From the NCBI GenBank assembly GCA_002709695.1, contig PAQF01000086.1:70516-134515 (forward strand): a DNA stretch of 64,000 nucleotides, in the 5' to 3' direction. Below are positions 26,903-35,279 of this stretch, piece by piece. The translations under genes and the position numbers were made by a program. How positions within the stretch are numbered: the first letter of the stretch is position 1; each line of letters starts with the position of its first letter. A model generated the notes under the pieces. That model ran no database searches. It was not told the DNA's origin and saw nothing but the letters and a program-made list of their open reading frames with translations. The DNA is from Candidatus Poribacteria bacterium (GTDB lineage Bacteria > Poribacteria > WGA-4E > UBA9662).

Positions 26903-28095
26903 AATATTTGCTCAATTATTTTATTGGTCTCCGGATCTTTAAGAATCTGCTTGGTTTTTCCATCTGGCATAACTTCAGTCTTCAATAAAATTTTTCCATC
27001 TATTTCAGTTATAGATCTAAGGTGTTCGACGGATTCCTCACCACGCCAAACCTCTAGCTGAATTGGTTCCCACTGCTTTGACTTAGCAGACTTATAACAA
27101 GCGTCAATCACAGCATTGACAACATATCCGTCATAGAAGGTCTCCATCGGTGTGGTATTATTATCTAAGCAATTGAACATTTCATTGAACATGTCAGTGT
27201 ATCCTAGTTCTGCTGCTTCATCCCCAACAGGAAAAAGCCAGCCTGTATCACCTTCTGCCTTCTCGGCTACATACCCACCTTGTCCAACTGAGGTAAACAT
27301 CTCGTAACCAGTTCTTAGCCAATGATTCAGCCAAATGGTTCCTTCAGAACCAGAGATCTCGTCGCGGAGATCCATTCCACCACGAAAAGCCCAGCTAACC
27401 TCAAATTGTCCCATAGCACCATTTTCAAACCGAATCAGACCAATACCGTGATCTTCAGCATCAATGGGATGAACGAGTGTATCAGCCCAACACATTACTT
27501 CAACAGGACGGATGCCTTTACCGACAAAACTGCGAATAATCTCAACACAATGACATCCCATGTCGACAATTGCACCACCTCCAGCTTGTTCAATGTCCCA
27601 AAACCAATCACTATGGGGGCCAGGATGCGTCTCGCGAGATCTAACCCATAAGATTTTTCCCAGTGCTCCGTTTTCGACGGATTGGATTGCCTTCAATGTC
27701 TTGGGCGGATAAACCAAATCCTCCAAGTAACCATTGAACACACCAGCTTTTTCAACAGCATCCAACATTCGTTTGGCCTCACTAGCGTTTCGTCCTAATG
27801 GTTTGGTGCAGAGAACTGCTTTTCCCGCTTCTGCTGCAGCAATCACAGCTTCTTCGTGACGGTCATTTGGCAAACCAATAATCACTGTATCAGTTTCGGC
27901 AAAGTTAATAGCTTCTTTGAGGCTTGTAGATCCATGTGGGACTTCCCATTTGTCTTGGAAACCTTTTGCCCGTTCTTCAGATCGTGAATACACCATATGG
28001 ACTCGTTCTGGGCCACGCTGATTGTGAAGTGTTAAAGTATAAAAATCAGCTATAAAACCTGTACCTAACATGGTAATTTTGTGTGGCTGTGTCAT
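26899..28095 (-). CDS. Gfo/Idh/MocA family oxidoreductase
   Basis: 398 residues. Rossmann motif [12 protein letters not shown], the CTKPLG segment for the usual EKP motif, and [15 protein letters not shown] in the second domain. ATG 28095 is preferred because GGAG lies seven bases upstream; a TTG at 28098 would add one residue. Member of the long minus-strand operon, 12 bases after the UlaG-like hydrolase. Pairing with that hydrolase suggests use of a sugar-derived substrate, which is inference. Confidence 0.88.
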   Translation of the reverse strand: MTQPHKITMLGTGFIADFYTLTLHNQRGPERVHMVYSRSEERAKGFQDKWEVPHGSTSLKEAINFAETDTVIIGLPNDRHEEAVIAAAEAGKAVLCTKPLGRNASEAKRMLDAVEKAGVFNGYLEDLVYPPKTLKAIQSVENGALGKILWVRSRETHPGPHSDWFWDIEQAGGGAIVDMGCHCVEIIRSFVGKGIRPVEVMCWADTLVHPIDAEDHGIGLIRFENGAMGQFEVSWAFRGGMDLRDEISGSEGTIWLNHWLRTGYEMFTSVGQGGYVAEKAEGDTGWLFPVGDEAAELGYTDMFNEMFNCLDNNTTPMETFYDGYVVNAVIDACYKSAKSKQWEPIQLEVWRGEESVEHLRSITEIDGKILLKTEVMPDGKTKQILKDPETNKIIEQIL

Positions 28096-28107
28096 CAATT
28101 TTCTCCT

Positions 28108-29001
28108 TCATCGTCTTTGCGAGTTTCTATGTGTTTTCCCTTTGCTGCTAAATCTTTCGCCGCATTTTAACAAACAGTAATTTTGCTTTTGTTCCTTTGC
28201 TTCAGCTAAAAACAGATCCGGTGAAACTGTATTGAATTCGAACATCTCATAATGGCATGGAATGACCAACTTAGCCCCGATTTGTTGAGCTAACCAGACC
28301 GCTTGGGAGCCATCCAAGTTACCGGACACTCGACGGGAAGGATCAGCCCCGTTAATTGGTAAGATCGCCAAATCTATCTCCCACCTCTTTAGTTGAGTAA
28401 CCATCCCATCGTATAGCATTGTATCACCGCTATGGTAAATTGTCCATTCCCCGAATTGAAACACGTAGCCGAGAAAATGATGTCGCCCGTTTGCATCGGT
28501 TTCCAGCGTTTCATGTGCTGCAGGAACGCCACTGATTACAATATCAGCGATTGTCATGCTCTTTCCTGCATCAGATCCGATTAGTGACTTAGTATCAACC
28601 TGCAATCGATCTGCAGCGAAGTTACGGTTTGCTGCCGGCACGACAATTTTCATTTTTTGGTTCACATCCATCAATGGAATCAAGGTGTCTGCGTCTAGGT
28701 GGTCCGTGTGGTTATGGCTGGAAGTCACCACATCAACAAAATCCAGTTGAGTAGGATCAATAATTATCTCTGTCATCCGGATATGAGGCTTGTCAGTATC
28801 GGCGTATTTTCTTGTCAACGAGTTAGATAAATAAGGATCTATTAGTAAGTGCCGTGAGCTAGTTGAATTTCCTTTTGCTCTATTCCACTGAATTAAGTAA
28901 CCACTTTGGCCGAGCCACCACAGGTTAAAATGCCCATTTTCCCTGGGAGATTCTTTGATGCTAGCCAGAAATTGATTGTCCATTAAGACAGGTTTAATCA
29001 T
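28108..29001 (-). CDS. Metallo-beta-lactamase-fold hydrolase, UlaG-like
   Basis: 297 residues. The zinc site SHNHTDHLD (HxHxDH) is near residue 95, with further ligand segments AAHET, HSGDTMLYDG and PCHYEMF. The layout resembles UlaG, the L-ascorbate-6-phosphate lactonase, and related carbohydrate lactonases. The start is ATG 29001, overlapping the stop of the barrel gene by eight bases, or ATG 28983; neither has a strong ribosome-binding site. Substrate not determined. Confidence 0.85.
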   Translation of the reverse strand: MIKPVLMDNQFLASIKESPRENGHFNLWWLGQSGYLIQWNRAKGNSTSSRHLLIDPYLSNSLTRKYADTDKPHIRMTEIIIDPTQLDFVDVVTSSHNHTDHLDADTLIPLMDVNQKMKIVVPAANRNFAADRLQVDTKSLIGSDAGKSMTIADIVISGVPAAHETLETDANGRHHFLGYVFQFGEWTIYHSGDTMLYDGMVTQLKRWEIDLAILPINGADPSRRVSGNLDGSQAVWLAQQIGAKLVIPCHYEMFEFNTVSPDLFLAEAKEQKQNYCLLKCGERFSSKGKTHRNSQRR

Positions 29002-30145
29002 AGGTTAATTTGATTGAAATAATGTTGTGATAGTAATTCAAAAAATCAAGAATTTTGGATTTTTCGTTGATACGATTTTTTACCAATTGATATCCGAGAA
29101 GCAAAGAAAACTTATTAGCCAACTTACGAGACATTAGGAAGTCAATTCCAATTTGCTGATTTATTCTACTTTGCGATTGGCTTTGAAAGATAGTTTTTCG
29201 GTTTTTAAAATTGAGTTGAAGTGCGGACAAGCGTAATTTAAACCAATGGCCATCAGCCATTCGATAGAAGCCAGTACCGCCAAATTCAAAGCTAACAAAA
29301 TCGTAAAATGATGTATTGGAATTGTTCTGAAAAAAGTTGATATCTTCTTGAATAATGATTTGATCTGTTGGAATTTGTATCAGTCGAGTTGTAAAAAGGT
29401 GTTTCCAATCGGTACGGAGATTTCCTGGACTGATTTTGGCAATTCCGAGTACCAAGTTATTCAGGTTGTCTTTATAACGTTGATGCTCAACTTGGTATTC
29501 AAACCGGCCTAAAAGGTTTTTCAGAATTCCAAATTGTAATTGCCAAATACCCAATTGTGAACGAGACCCTACAAGCAGAAAATCTTCTCGACGAGTCTGA
29601 TCATCATCAAAGCTCCTAAATCGAAGATGATATTTGAACACTTTACCGAACTGAAAACCGATTTGGTTTTCAACGTAATCGTAAACATCATCTTCTCGAT
29701 TAAGTCGCTGAATCTGGTGTTGGAAACGAAGACGTGGCAACTGATCGCTTAATCGGAGTATAAATTCTGTCGAGAAAGTGTTATTGAAACCATTAAAATT
29801 ATCAAGTTTATCATCTCTTCCAATGTAATCTTCCAATTGTGTTTTGAGCTGCGTTTTAACATCGAGAAGCTGACTGATGGGAAAAATACCTTGCAGATCT
29901 ATTCTTGCCTGATTAATAAGGCTTTGTATTTGTGGGACTCGACGCCCTGAAAGACTACTGGTATTTGGATCAATACTCAAACCAAACTCAATGTGATTGT
30001 CATAGGTGCTATTTGTTTGGAATTTGACCTTGATATTCTGCTGTTTGGCCTTGATATTCTGCTGCAAGTGTGGAAAGGAAGACAATTGTGCTAATGAAGT
30101 AAATGGAAAGGCCAGAAGAAAGAAAAAAAATAGAAAGGGAGGCAT
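28994..30145 (-). CDS. Outer-membrane beta-barrel-like protein of unknown function
   Basis: 383 residues from ATG 30145, which begins a clear signal peptide (MPPFLFFFFLLAFPFTSLAQ). The longer frame starting at 30247 would overlap the small lipoprotein gene and hide the signal. The mature part is a run of alternating amphipathic strands (for example FEFGGTGFYRM, WFKLRLSALQLNF, LLLGYQLVKN) ending IISIKLTYD, as expected for a barrel of roughly 16 strands. A short direct repeat near the N-terminus codes QQNIK twice. No named family recognised. Confidence 0.65.
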   Translation of the reverse strand: MPPFLFFFFLLAFPFTSLAQLSSFPHLQQNIKAKQQNIKVKFQTNSTYDNHIEFGLSIDPNTSSLSGRRVPQIQSLINQARIDLQGIFPISQLLDVKTQLKTQLEDYIGRDDKLDNFNGFNNTFSTEFILRLSDQLPRLRFQHQIQRLNREDDVYDYVENQIGFQFGKVFKYHLRFRSFDDDQTRREDFLLVGSRSQLGIWQLQFGILKNLLGRFEYQVEHQRYKDNLNNLVLGIAKISPGNLRTDWKHLFTTRLIQIPTDQIIIQEDINFFQNNSNTSFYDFVSFEFGGTGFYRMADGHWFKLRLSALQLNFKNRKTIFQSQSQSRINQQIGIDFLMSRKLANKFSLLLGYQLVKNRINEKSKILDFLNYYHNIISIKLTYD

Positions 30146-30158
30146 AGTTGTAATCCAA

Positions 30159-30383
30159 TTAATAAATTGTGCAAACGCCGTTGGCACAACTACTACCAGG
30201 TTTTTTCGTAATATCTCCAGAATTCTTCTTTCCCTCATTAAAATCAAATTCAGTTAAGATGGCCGGCGCTTCTGTTACAGAACCGGACAGATCAAGTTGA
30301 AGTTGTTCGTTTTGTGTAAAGTGTGCTGAACAACCTCCCATACTAATGATTCCGCCTACTAGGATAACCCAAAAAAAATTCAT
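30159..30383 (-). CDS. Small lipoprotein with C-terminal CxxxxC tail
   Basis: 74 residues. Signal with lipobox: MNFFWVILVGGIISMGGC. The rest is polar and ends SSCANGVCTIY, a conserved-looking Cys-x4-Cys tail. Its ATG overlaps the TGA of the TlpA-like thioredoxin gene, so the two are translationally coupled. A plausible role is as a partner or substrate of the redox proteins encoded just upstream; this is inference. Family not recognised. Confidence 0.7.
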   Translation of the reverse strand: MNFFWVILVGGIISMGGCSAHFTQNEQLQLDLSGSVTEAPAILTEFDFNEGKKNSGDITKKPGSSCANGVCTIY

Positions 30384-30892
30384 AGCAGTTTTTTTAATTC
30401 ATTCTCGTAAATCGGTTTTTCTAGTTGCTCGCCAATAAACGTTTTACGGATTTTACCTGACTGGTCAATCAGCACTGCGGTTGGAATCGCAACAATATTG
30501 TATTTGTCCATTAGGTCCGGTTCGCCCAAGAGGATCGTATAGTTTACACCTAGTTTCTTAATAAAAGGATTCACTGCCTTAAGACGTTCGCTATCGATCG
30601 AAATGCCAACCATCTCAAATCCTTGATCGTGATATTGATCATACAGGTCAATAAAGATTGGAATTTCTTCTTGACATGATTTGCACCATGTAGCCCAAAA
30701 ATCAAGGAGAACGATTTTTCCTCGGTAGTGAGATAAACTTACCTGCTTAAAGTCTGTGCTAAGCAAGGTGAAATCTGGTGCAGTGGAAGAATTCGAGTCT
30801 TGGATAGCATTATTGGGATTACCAACGTTGTTAGTTTCGTTTGAACAACAAATGGAACAACAAAATAAGGCGATAAGAACGAACTCTCTCAG
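30380..30892 (-). CDS. TlpA-like thioredoxin-fold membrane-anchored protein, probable CTG start
   Basis: Thiol-disulfide oxidoreductase with active site WATWCKSCQEE and cis-Pro segment VAIPTAVL. The family N-terminus (APDFTL) lies upstream of any ATG, GTG or TTG that could start it; the frame is open back to a TAG at 30914-30916. CTG 30892 is preceded by AAGGAG with an 8-base gap, and yields a hydrophobic Cys-rich signal (LREFVLIALFCCSICC) and 170 residues. A TTG at 30764-30766 would cut into the domain and has no ribosome-binding site. Probably lipid-anchored, though the lipobox is atypical. Second gene of the operon, 30 bases after the selenoprotein gene. Confidence 0.85.
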   Translation of the reverse strand: MREFVLIALFCCSICCSNETNNVGNPNNAIQDSNSSTAPDFTLLSTDFKQVSLSHYRGKIVLLDFWATWCKSCQEEIPIFIDLYDQYHDQGFEMVGISIDSERLKAVNPFIKKLGVNYTILLGEPDLMDKYNIVAIPTAVLIDQSGKIRKTFIGEQLEKPIYENELKKLL

Positions 30893-30922
30893 TGGAAAAT
30901 CTCCTTTTCGTTGCTAATTGAA

Positions 30923-32011
30923 TTACTGGGCTAACCGAATTGCCTTAAGCAAGTCATCAATCTTCGGTAAATCATCAGGATTAATGCTACTGTGCGTGGA
31001 ACGCCAACGAATAATGCCCTGCTTATCAACAATGAAAAAGGATACCTTGGAAAATCTGCCAAAGTCTAAAACATTGTAATCCTGAATTGTCTTTGCTGTT
31101 GGATCCGATAGAGAAAAATATTTCAGTTTATGTTGCTGATGAATCTTCTTGTTTTCGGCTACAGATTCATGGCTAATGGCAACGATTTCAGCTTTGAGTT
31201 CTGAAATTTTATTATAATTTCCTTGTAGCAGCTGTACCAGCTGCGGTAGGCATACAGGTCACAACTTACCACGGTGAAAAGTAAGAAGGACAGTTTGTTT
31301 GCTGGTGAAGTCTTTCAAAGCTACAATTTTGCCATCCACGTTAGATAGTGAGAAATTGGGAGCTAAATCTCCTAATTGTGAGCCGACATCAACTTTCTGT
31401 TCTGTTTCTTTGAGACTTATTTGTAGATCTTTTGTTTCGCCTTTTCCAATTGGTTCAACTGTAACTTGGAATTCAATCTTTCCATCTGCAAGGATTGTCA
31501 ATACCAACTCAACTTTGGGGGGTAATTGATTAAAAGAAAAAGCACCAAATTTATCTGTTTGAATTGTAAATTCATTACTAGGTGCAGAAACCGTAATTGA
31601 TGCATTTTCTATAAATGCACCTGCAGAGTCTATGACGATTCCCCGTATTGACGCCATCAGGGGAACAAGTTGAAAATTCTTTATAGCGACTTCTTTGTCA
31701 AGTAGAATAGCACTGGCTTCAGATGCTACGCGGTATCCCTCTGCAATAACGATGATATCGTAGTCTCCAAATTCCAGATAGGGAAAAATATATCTTCCAT
31801 TCTCGTCCGGATAGGTGGTTGCAATAATATTACCGGCCTGCATTAGTCGAATTTCAGTGGCAGCATCAGTTGGTTTTAGAAGACCTTCAATTTTGCCAAG
31901 TTGGGGTTGGGTTTCGTTTCTTGCGTCGTCTTCACAGCCATTAATAATGATAATTAGAGAAGCTGCTGTAAAGAAAATTAGGTTTTGAAGAAAAGGCATT
32001 TTATCTCTCAT
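30923..32011 (-). CDS. Selenocysteine-containing peroxiredoxin-like lipoprotein (in-frame TGA at 31259-31261)
   Basis: About 362 residues when the TGA is read as Sec (residue 251). Lipoprotein signal with lipobox IINGC, two carboxypeptidase-regulatory-like (Ig) domains (about residues 38-110 and 115-195), then an AhpC/TSA domain starting GDLAPNFSLSNVDG. The strand LLTFHRGKL runs into TGA, then PVCLPQLVQLLQ in the same frame, so TGA takes the first Cys position of the family RGxWCPxC motif (UxxC). The frame continues through VAISHES, YFSLSDPTAKTIQDYNV and SFFIVDKQGIIRWR to TAA at 30923-30925, a complete peroxiredoxin. Start may be ATG 32011, ATG 32050 or TTG 32062; the first gives the best signal. 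Confidence 0.88.
31228..31244 (-). promoter_or_regulatory. Bacterial SECIS-like hairpin
   Basis: A perfect 7-bp stem, GCAGCTG / CAGCTGC on the minus strand, with loop GTA (or GGTAC if the top pair opens). It starts 14 bases after the TGA, so its loop is about 21 bases downstream. Bacterial SECIS elements are expected about 16-37 bases after the UGA with a G early in the loop; both hold. A lower CCU/AGG pairing can extend it. Confidence 0.75.
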
Positions 32012-32086
32012 TTTTAAATGGTACTTCTCCTTCTGTTTTAATGTCTTCATTCTCTTAAACAAGGAGAATTTGTTTTATTCGGAAAA

Positions 32087-32116
32087 ATCATATTAGCTTT
32101 CTAATTTTTCTCTCAA
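32087..32116 (-). promoter_or_regulatory. Sigma-70-type promoter of the selenoprotein operon
   Basis: On the minus strand: TTGAGA (32116-32111), 18-base spacer, TATGAT (32092-32087); each box matches five of six consensus bases. The predicted start of transcription, near 32080, lies just upstream of the first gene of the eight-gene minus-strand run. Confidence 0.55.
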
Positions 32117-32441
32117 GTAACATACCTATTAATTACATCTAATCTTGCGTAAAGTCAAATTCCCGTTAACAGATAGAGTAGCATTGCTAACCTTTGCAAT
32201 GCTGTAGAGATAACGAAGGCACCTCCGGATCTCTTAAACTCATTTTAGTTTATGCCACCCTCCATCATAGGCTTTTAGATCAAGTATTTGGGCTTAATTA
32301 GCAATTAACATACCGACTTTATATGAAATCTTAAATCCTGGCATATAGTTACAGAAGGGAGGTTGAATCAGTAAACAGAACTGCACAGAACTCTAGGTCA
32401 CCCCATTGTTAAGGTCGTATTAAGTGCAACTGATATGAGGA
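32117..32441. other. Intergenic region with an 8-bp hairpin
   Basis: The gap after the MetE-like gene. It holds a perfect inverted repeat, AGCATTGC (32180-32187) and GCAATGCT (32196-32203), with an 8-base loop but no T-tract on either side. It could be a weak terminator or a protein-binding site. Otherwise I see nothing. Confidence 0.4.
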
Positions 32442-33485
32442 TTAAAGCCTCAGTTCATGAAGAACAATTTTGACACCCTTGACCATATTTGTTAATTTTT
32501 GCCGCGCTGCCCAACGTGCGGTTTGACTCAGGCCACAGTCTGGAGCAAATGATAGACGGTCTGGCGAAGCGTATTTTAAACAGAGCCGAACACGGTCGGC
32601 TACATCCTCTGGAGATTCTATGTAATAGCTTTTTACATCAACTATTCCAACGGCCACATCCATTTTTTTTGAGATCAATTCGATGATCTCAATTTCCGAA
32701 AACTGGCGACTGGCCATTTCGACGTGGATTTCATCAACATGCATATCGAGGAAGGCTGGAAACATTGGGGCGTATTTCCTCAATCCAACAGCACGTGCTT
32801 TGAAATTACCAAAACATAGGTGCGTCGAGAGTCGAACTTTACCGCGAACGGGTTCAATCGTGCGATTGAAAATATCGACAAAACGGGTAGGATCTTCGCG
32901 GTGAGCATAGCAACTCATTGATGGTTCATCAACTGTTAATTCTTGGCAACCAGCTTCAACCAAAAGAATCAATTCATTTTGTACAATCGGCAATAACGCT
33001 TCAGTAACTGCGTAACGGTCAGGGTACTGATCATTCGGAATCAACCGACCACTCATAGTGTATGGTCCAGGCACAGACGACTTCAATACTGGGCATGGGT
33101 CTAAGTGAGAAGTTAGCCGTTGAAGCCGGCCAAATTCCTCAACTGCGCCGAGTCCATCTGGGGCAAAAATTTGGTCAGTAATTTGGTGTTTACCTCGCTG
33201 ATCATGTGCGGGAGGACCAAACTTTCGGGAGGTCTCAGTCTCTGCTTTAATCCCTTTTAGATAACCATAGAAAGATAAATTAAAGTCGAAGCGTGTTTGT
33301 TCTCCATCAGTAATGACATCTAAGCCAGAGCTAAGTTGGTCACTTATCGCAACAGTTACTGCGTCTTCTTGGATTTCTTCTATATCACTGAAGCCGAATT
33401 GATTTAAGTTCTGAGAGGCAAATTCAAGCCAACCCGGAAATGGATAGCTTCCTATAACCGTAGTTCGGAGTGGAAATCCTTTCAT
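32442..33485 (-). CDS. Cobalamin-independent methionine synthase (MetE C-terminal domain) family protein
   Basis: 347 residues, corresponding only to the catalytic C-terminal half of MetE (about 750 residues). Present are LRTTVIGSYPFP, VITDGEQTRFDF, PGPYTMSG, the zinc ligands in STHLCFGNF (H-x-C), a Glu in HVEMAS and Cys in PDCGL. Such short forms transfer methyl groups to homocysteine or act on other thiol acceptors; the methyl donor here is unknown. Follows the SIS-domain gene by three bases in a minus-strand operon. Confidence 0.85.
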   Translation of the reverse strand: MKGFPLRTTVIGSYPFPGWLEFASQNLNQFGFSDIEEIQEDAVTVAISDQLSSGLDVITDGEQTRFDFNLSFYGYLKGIKAETETSRKFGPPAHDQRGKHQITDQIFAPDGLGAVEEFGRLQRLTSHLDPCPVLKSSVPGPYTMSGRLIPNDQYPDRYAVTEALLPIVQNELILLVEAGCQELTVDEPSMSCYAHREDPTRFVDIFNRTIEPVRGKVRLSTHLCFGNFKARAVGLRKYAPMFPAFLDMHVDEIHVEMASRQFSEIEIIELISKKMDVAVGIVDVKSYYIESPEDVADRVRLCLKYASPDRLSFAPDCGLSQTARWAARQKLTNMVKGVKIVLHELRL

Positions 33486-33488
33486 TCC

Positions 33489-34271
33489 TTAAGTTTCCCC
33501 GTTATTTTGATAAAGTTTGCTTATACGGTGTGCATGTTCATCATAGGCGGATTCAAACAGTTGAGATGCTCGCTTGTTACCGACTAAGCAGGAGGCCGTC
33601 AGTACTTTTGGAGGTTGACCAGCTCTTGTAAGCCGATCAGCCACTTCAGCTTTGACAGCATTGATTAAGGCTACACCCCCGATGGTTGAACCAGGTGAAA
33701 CAGGAGTGCCGAGACCCTCAACTTGTACCATCGAATCCCCTGGAGGAACCCCATTATCAAGAACCAAATCAACTATGTCTGGAAGCTTGATATTTTCAGG
33801 ATGTTTAGATTCACTCGCTTCCGAATGTTGAACACTTACCATGCCTACGACTTTCATTCCAGTCTTCTTAAATCCTTGTGCTATTTCGATGGGAACAATA
33901 TTTGTCCCACTAGATGAAATAACTAAGGCAGAGTCTATCTCGGACAAGTCGAAATTACGTAGGATTTGCTTGGCAAATCCACTGACGTTTTCGAGGTACA
34001 TCGCCTGACGTTGACCATTTGTGCCGGTAACATTGTTATGGAATGTCAACGACAACTCAACAATGGGGTTAAAGCCAGGAAAAGATCCGTAACGAGGCCA
34101 CATTTCTTCCACCATGATTCGACTATGTCCTGAGCCAAATAGATGAACCATACGTCCTGCTAAAATTGTTTCGCTGAACCAATCTGCGACTTGATTGATT
34201 TGGTCATATTGCTGCTCAATGAGATCAAAAATTTTGCGGCATTTGTATATATATTGCTGACTTGGTTTCAT
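33489..34271 (-). CDS. SIS-domain protein, UPF0309 family
   Basis: 260 residues from ATG 34271, which overlaps the stop of the upstream SDR (ATGA) and has AAGGAC before it. The SIS (sugar isomerase) fold shows LFGSGHSRIMVEEMWPRYG with the phosphosugar-binding loop, and VISSSGTNIVPIEIA. UPF0309 proteins are uncharacterised but presumed to bind or isomerise phosphosugars. The operon with an SDR and a MetE-like protein does not clarify the substrate. Confidence 0.85.
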   Translation of the reverse strand: MKPSQQYIYKCRKIFDLIEQQYDQINQVADWFSETILAGRMVHLFGSGHSRIMVEEMWPRYGSFPGFNPIVELSLTFHNNVTGTNGQRQAMYLENVSGFAKQILRNFDLSEIDSALVISSSGTNIVPIEIAQGFKKTGMKVVGMVSVQHSEASESKHPENIKLPDIVDLVLDNGVPPGDSMVQVEGLGTPVSPGSTIGGVALINAVKAEVADRLTRAGQPPKVLTASCLVGNKRASQLFESAYDEHAHRISKLYQNNGET

Positions 34272-35053
34272 AGATATTGTCCTTCCGAAATTGACCAACC
34301 ACCATCAACGGCTAGAACTTGACCTGTTACAAACTTTGATTCATCTGACAAGAAAAACACAACTGCTTGATTAAGATCGGATGGCAAACCAATCCTACCA
34401 CCATCCAATGGTTGCTTTGTTTGGATATACTGCATAATTTTCTGATCGGTTGATGCTCGTTTTGCCATTGGTGTGTCGACTAGAGCTGGTGCAATAACAT
34501 TGAACCGAATACCTTGATCCGCGTAGAAAGAGGCTGAGGATTTAGTCATCCCAATGATTGCTGCTTTGGCAGTAGCATAGGTAAGCGTGCCAAAATAATG
34601 GGAGGAAGGAGAAAATCCTAAGACAGATCCCATGTTCAAAATCGAGCCACAGGTTTCCTGCCTGTGAAATTGCTGGACGGCCGCACGATTTGAGTAGAAC
34701 ATGGAAGTCAAGTTGAGCTCTAGCGTTTTATGCCAACCTTCGTCTGTAACCTCGTGTAGTGGAGCATCTCCCATGCTGCGGCCGCTACCACCTGCAACAT
34801 GGTAAAGACCATGGATGATTCCTTGCTCCGTTACGAAACGGTCAATAATGGACGAAACCATATTTGGATTTGTAGCATCGCCAACAGCAACAATTGCGCG
34901 ACTGCCTAATTTTTTTTTTGCTCGATCAACTTTTTCGGTATTACGGCCAAAGGTAGATACTTTTGCTCCTGCCTTAATGCATGCATGACATGCTGATAAT
35001 CCCATCCCAGAAGTACCTCCAACAATAACAATATGTTTGTCGTTTAGAGTCAT
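34268..35053 (-). CDS. Short-chain dehydrogenase/reductase
   Basis: 261 residues. The cofactor loop reads GGTSGMG, AGGSGR replaces the usual NNAG, and Ser with YATAK forms the catalytic group; the C-terminus is GQVLAVDGGWSISEG. A classical SDR of unknown substrate. First of three overlapping or nearly abutting minus-strand genes (SDR, SIS, MetE-like). Confidence 0.88.
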   Translation of the reverse strand: MTLNDKHIVIVGGTSGMGLSACHACIKAGAKVSTFGRNTEKVDRAKKKLGSRAIVAVGDATNPNMVSSIIDRFVTEQGIIHGLYHVAGGSGRSMGDAPLHEVTDEGWHKTLELNLTSMFYSNRAAVQQFHRQETCGSILNMGSVLGFSPSSHYFGTLTYATAKAAIIGMTKSSASFYADQGIRFNVIAPALVDTPMAKRASTDQKIMQYIQTKQPLDGGRIGLPSDLNQAVVFFLSDESKFVTGQVLAVDGGWSISEGQYL

Positions 35054-35279
35054 ACTTGCTTGGACTCGGAATTAATTGCAGAATTTTGTGGTTTTGCTTT
35101 GGTTAATCGCAAGAGCGTAGAATATATTAGCTTGGGAATCGAACACTGCGAGATTCGCTGAAATTGGCCTTATTACCATATAGTTGCATGCTTGTTGCCG
35201 TTAAGTGTTTTTTAATTTGGTTGAATAAGTAGCCTTGATTTTTGAATATAAAGTGTAAGGGGTGGTGATTATTCTCTAT

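Noticed and set aside
28994-30247. Barrel-protein start at 30247
   Set aside because: It would overlap almost half of the small lipoprotein gene and bury the signal peptide that begins at ATG 30145.
31259-31261. Treating the TGA as a genuine stop, with a separate peroxiredoxin fragment downstream
   Set aside because: The downstream sequence continues in the same frame, has no start signal of its own, and the TGA falls exactly on a catalytic Cys position with a SECIS-like hairpin after it.
32180-32203. Rho-independent terminator for the SDR-SIS-MetE operon
   Set aside because: The 8-bp hairpin is perfect but lies about 240 bases after the last stop and has no T-tract on either strand, so I list it only as a hairpin.
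35101-35160. tRNA-like T-loop (TTCGATTCC) on the minus strand
   Set aside because: The bases flanking the loop cannot pair as a T-stem and no acceptor or anticodon arm is present.
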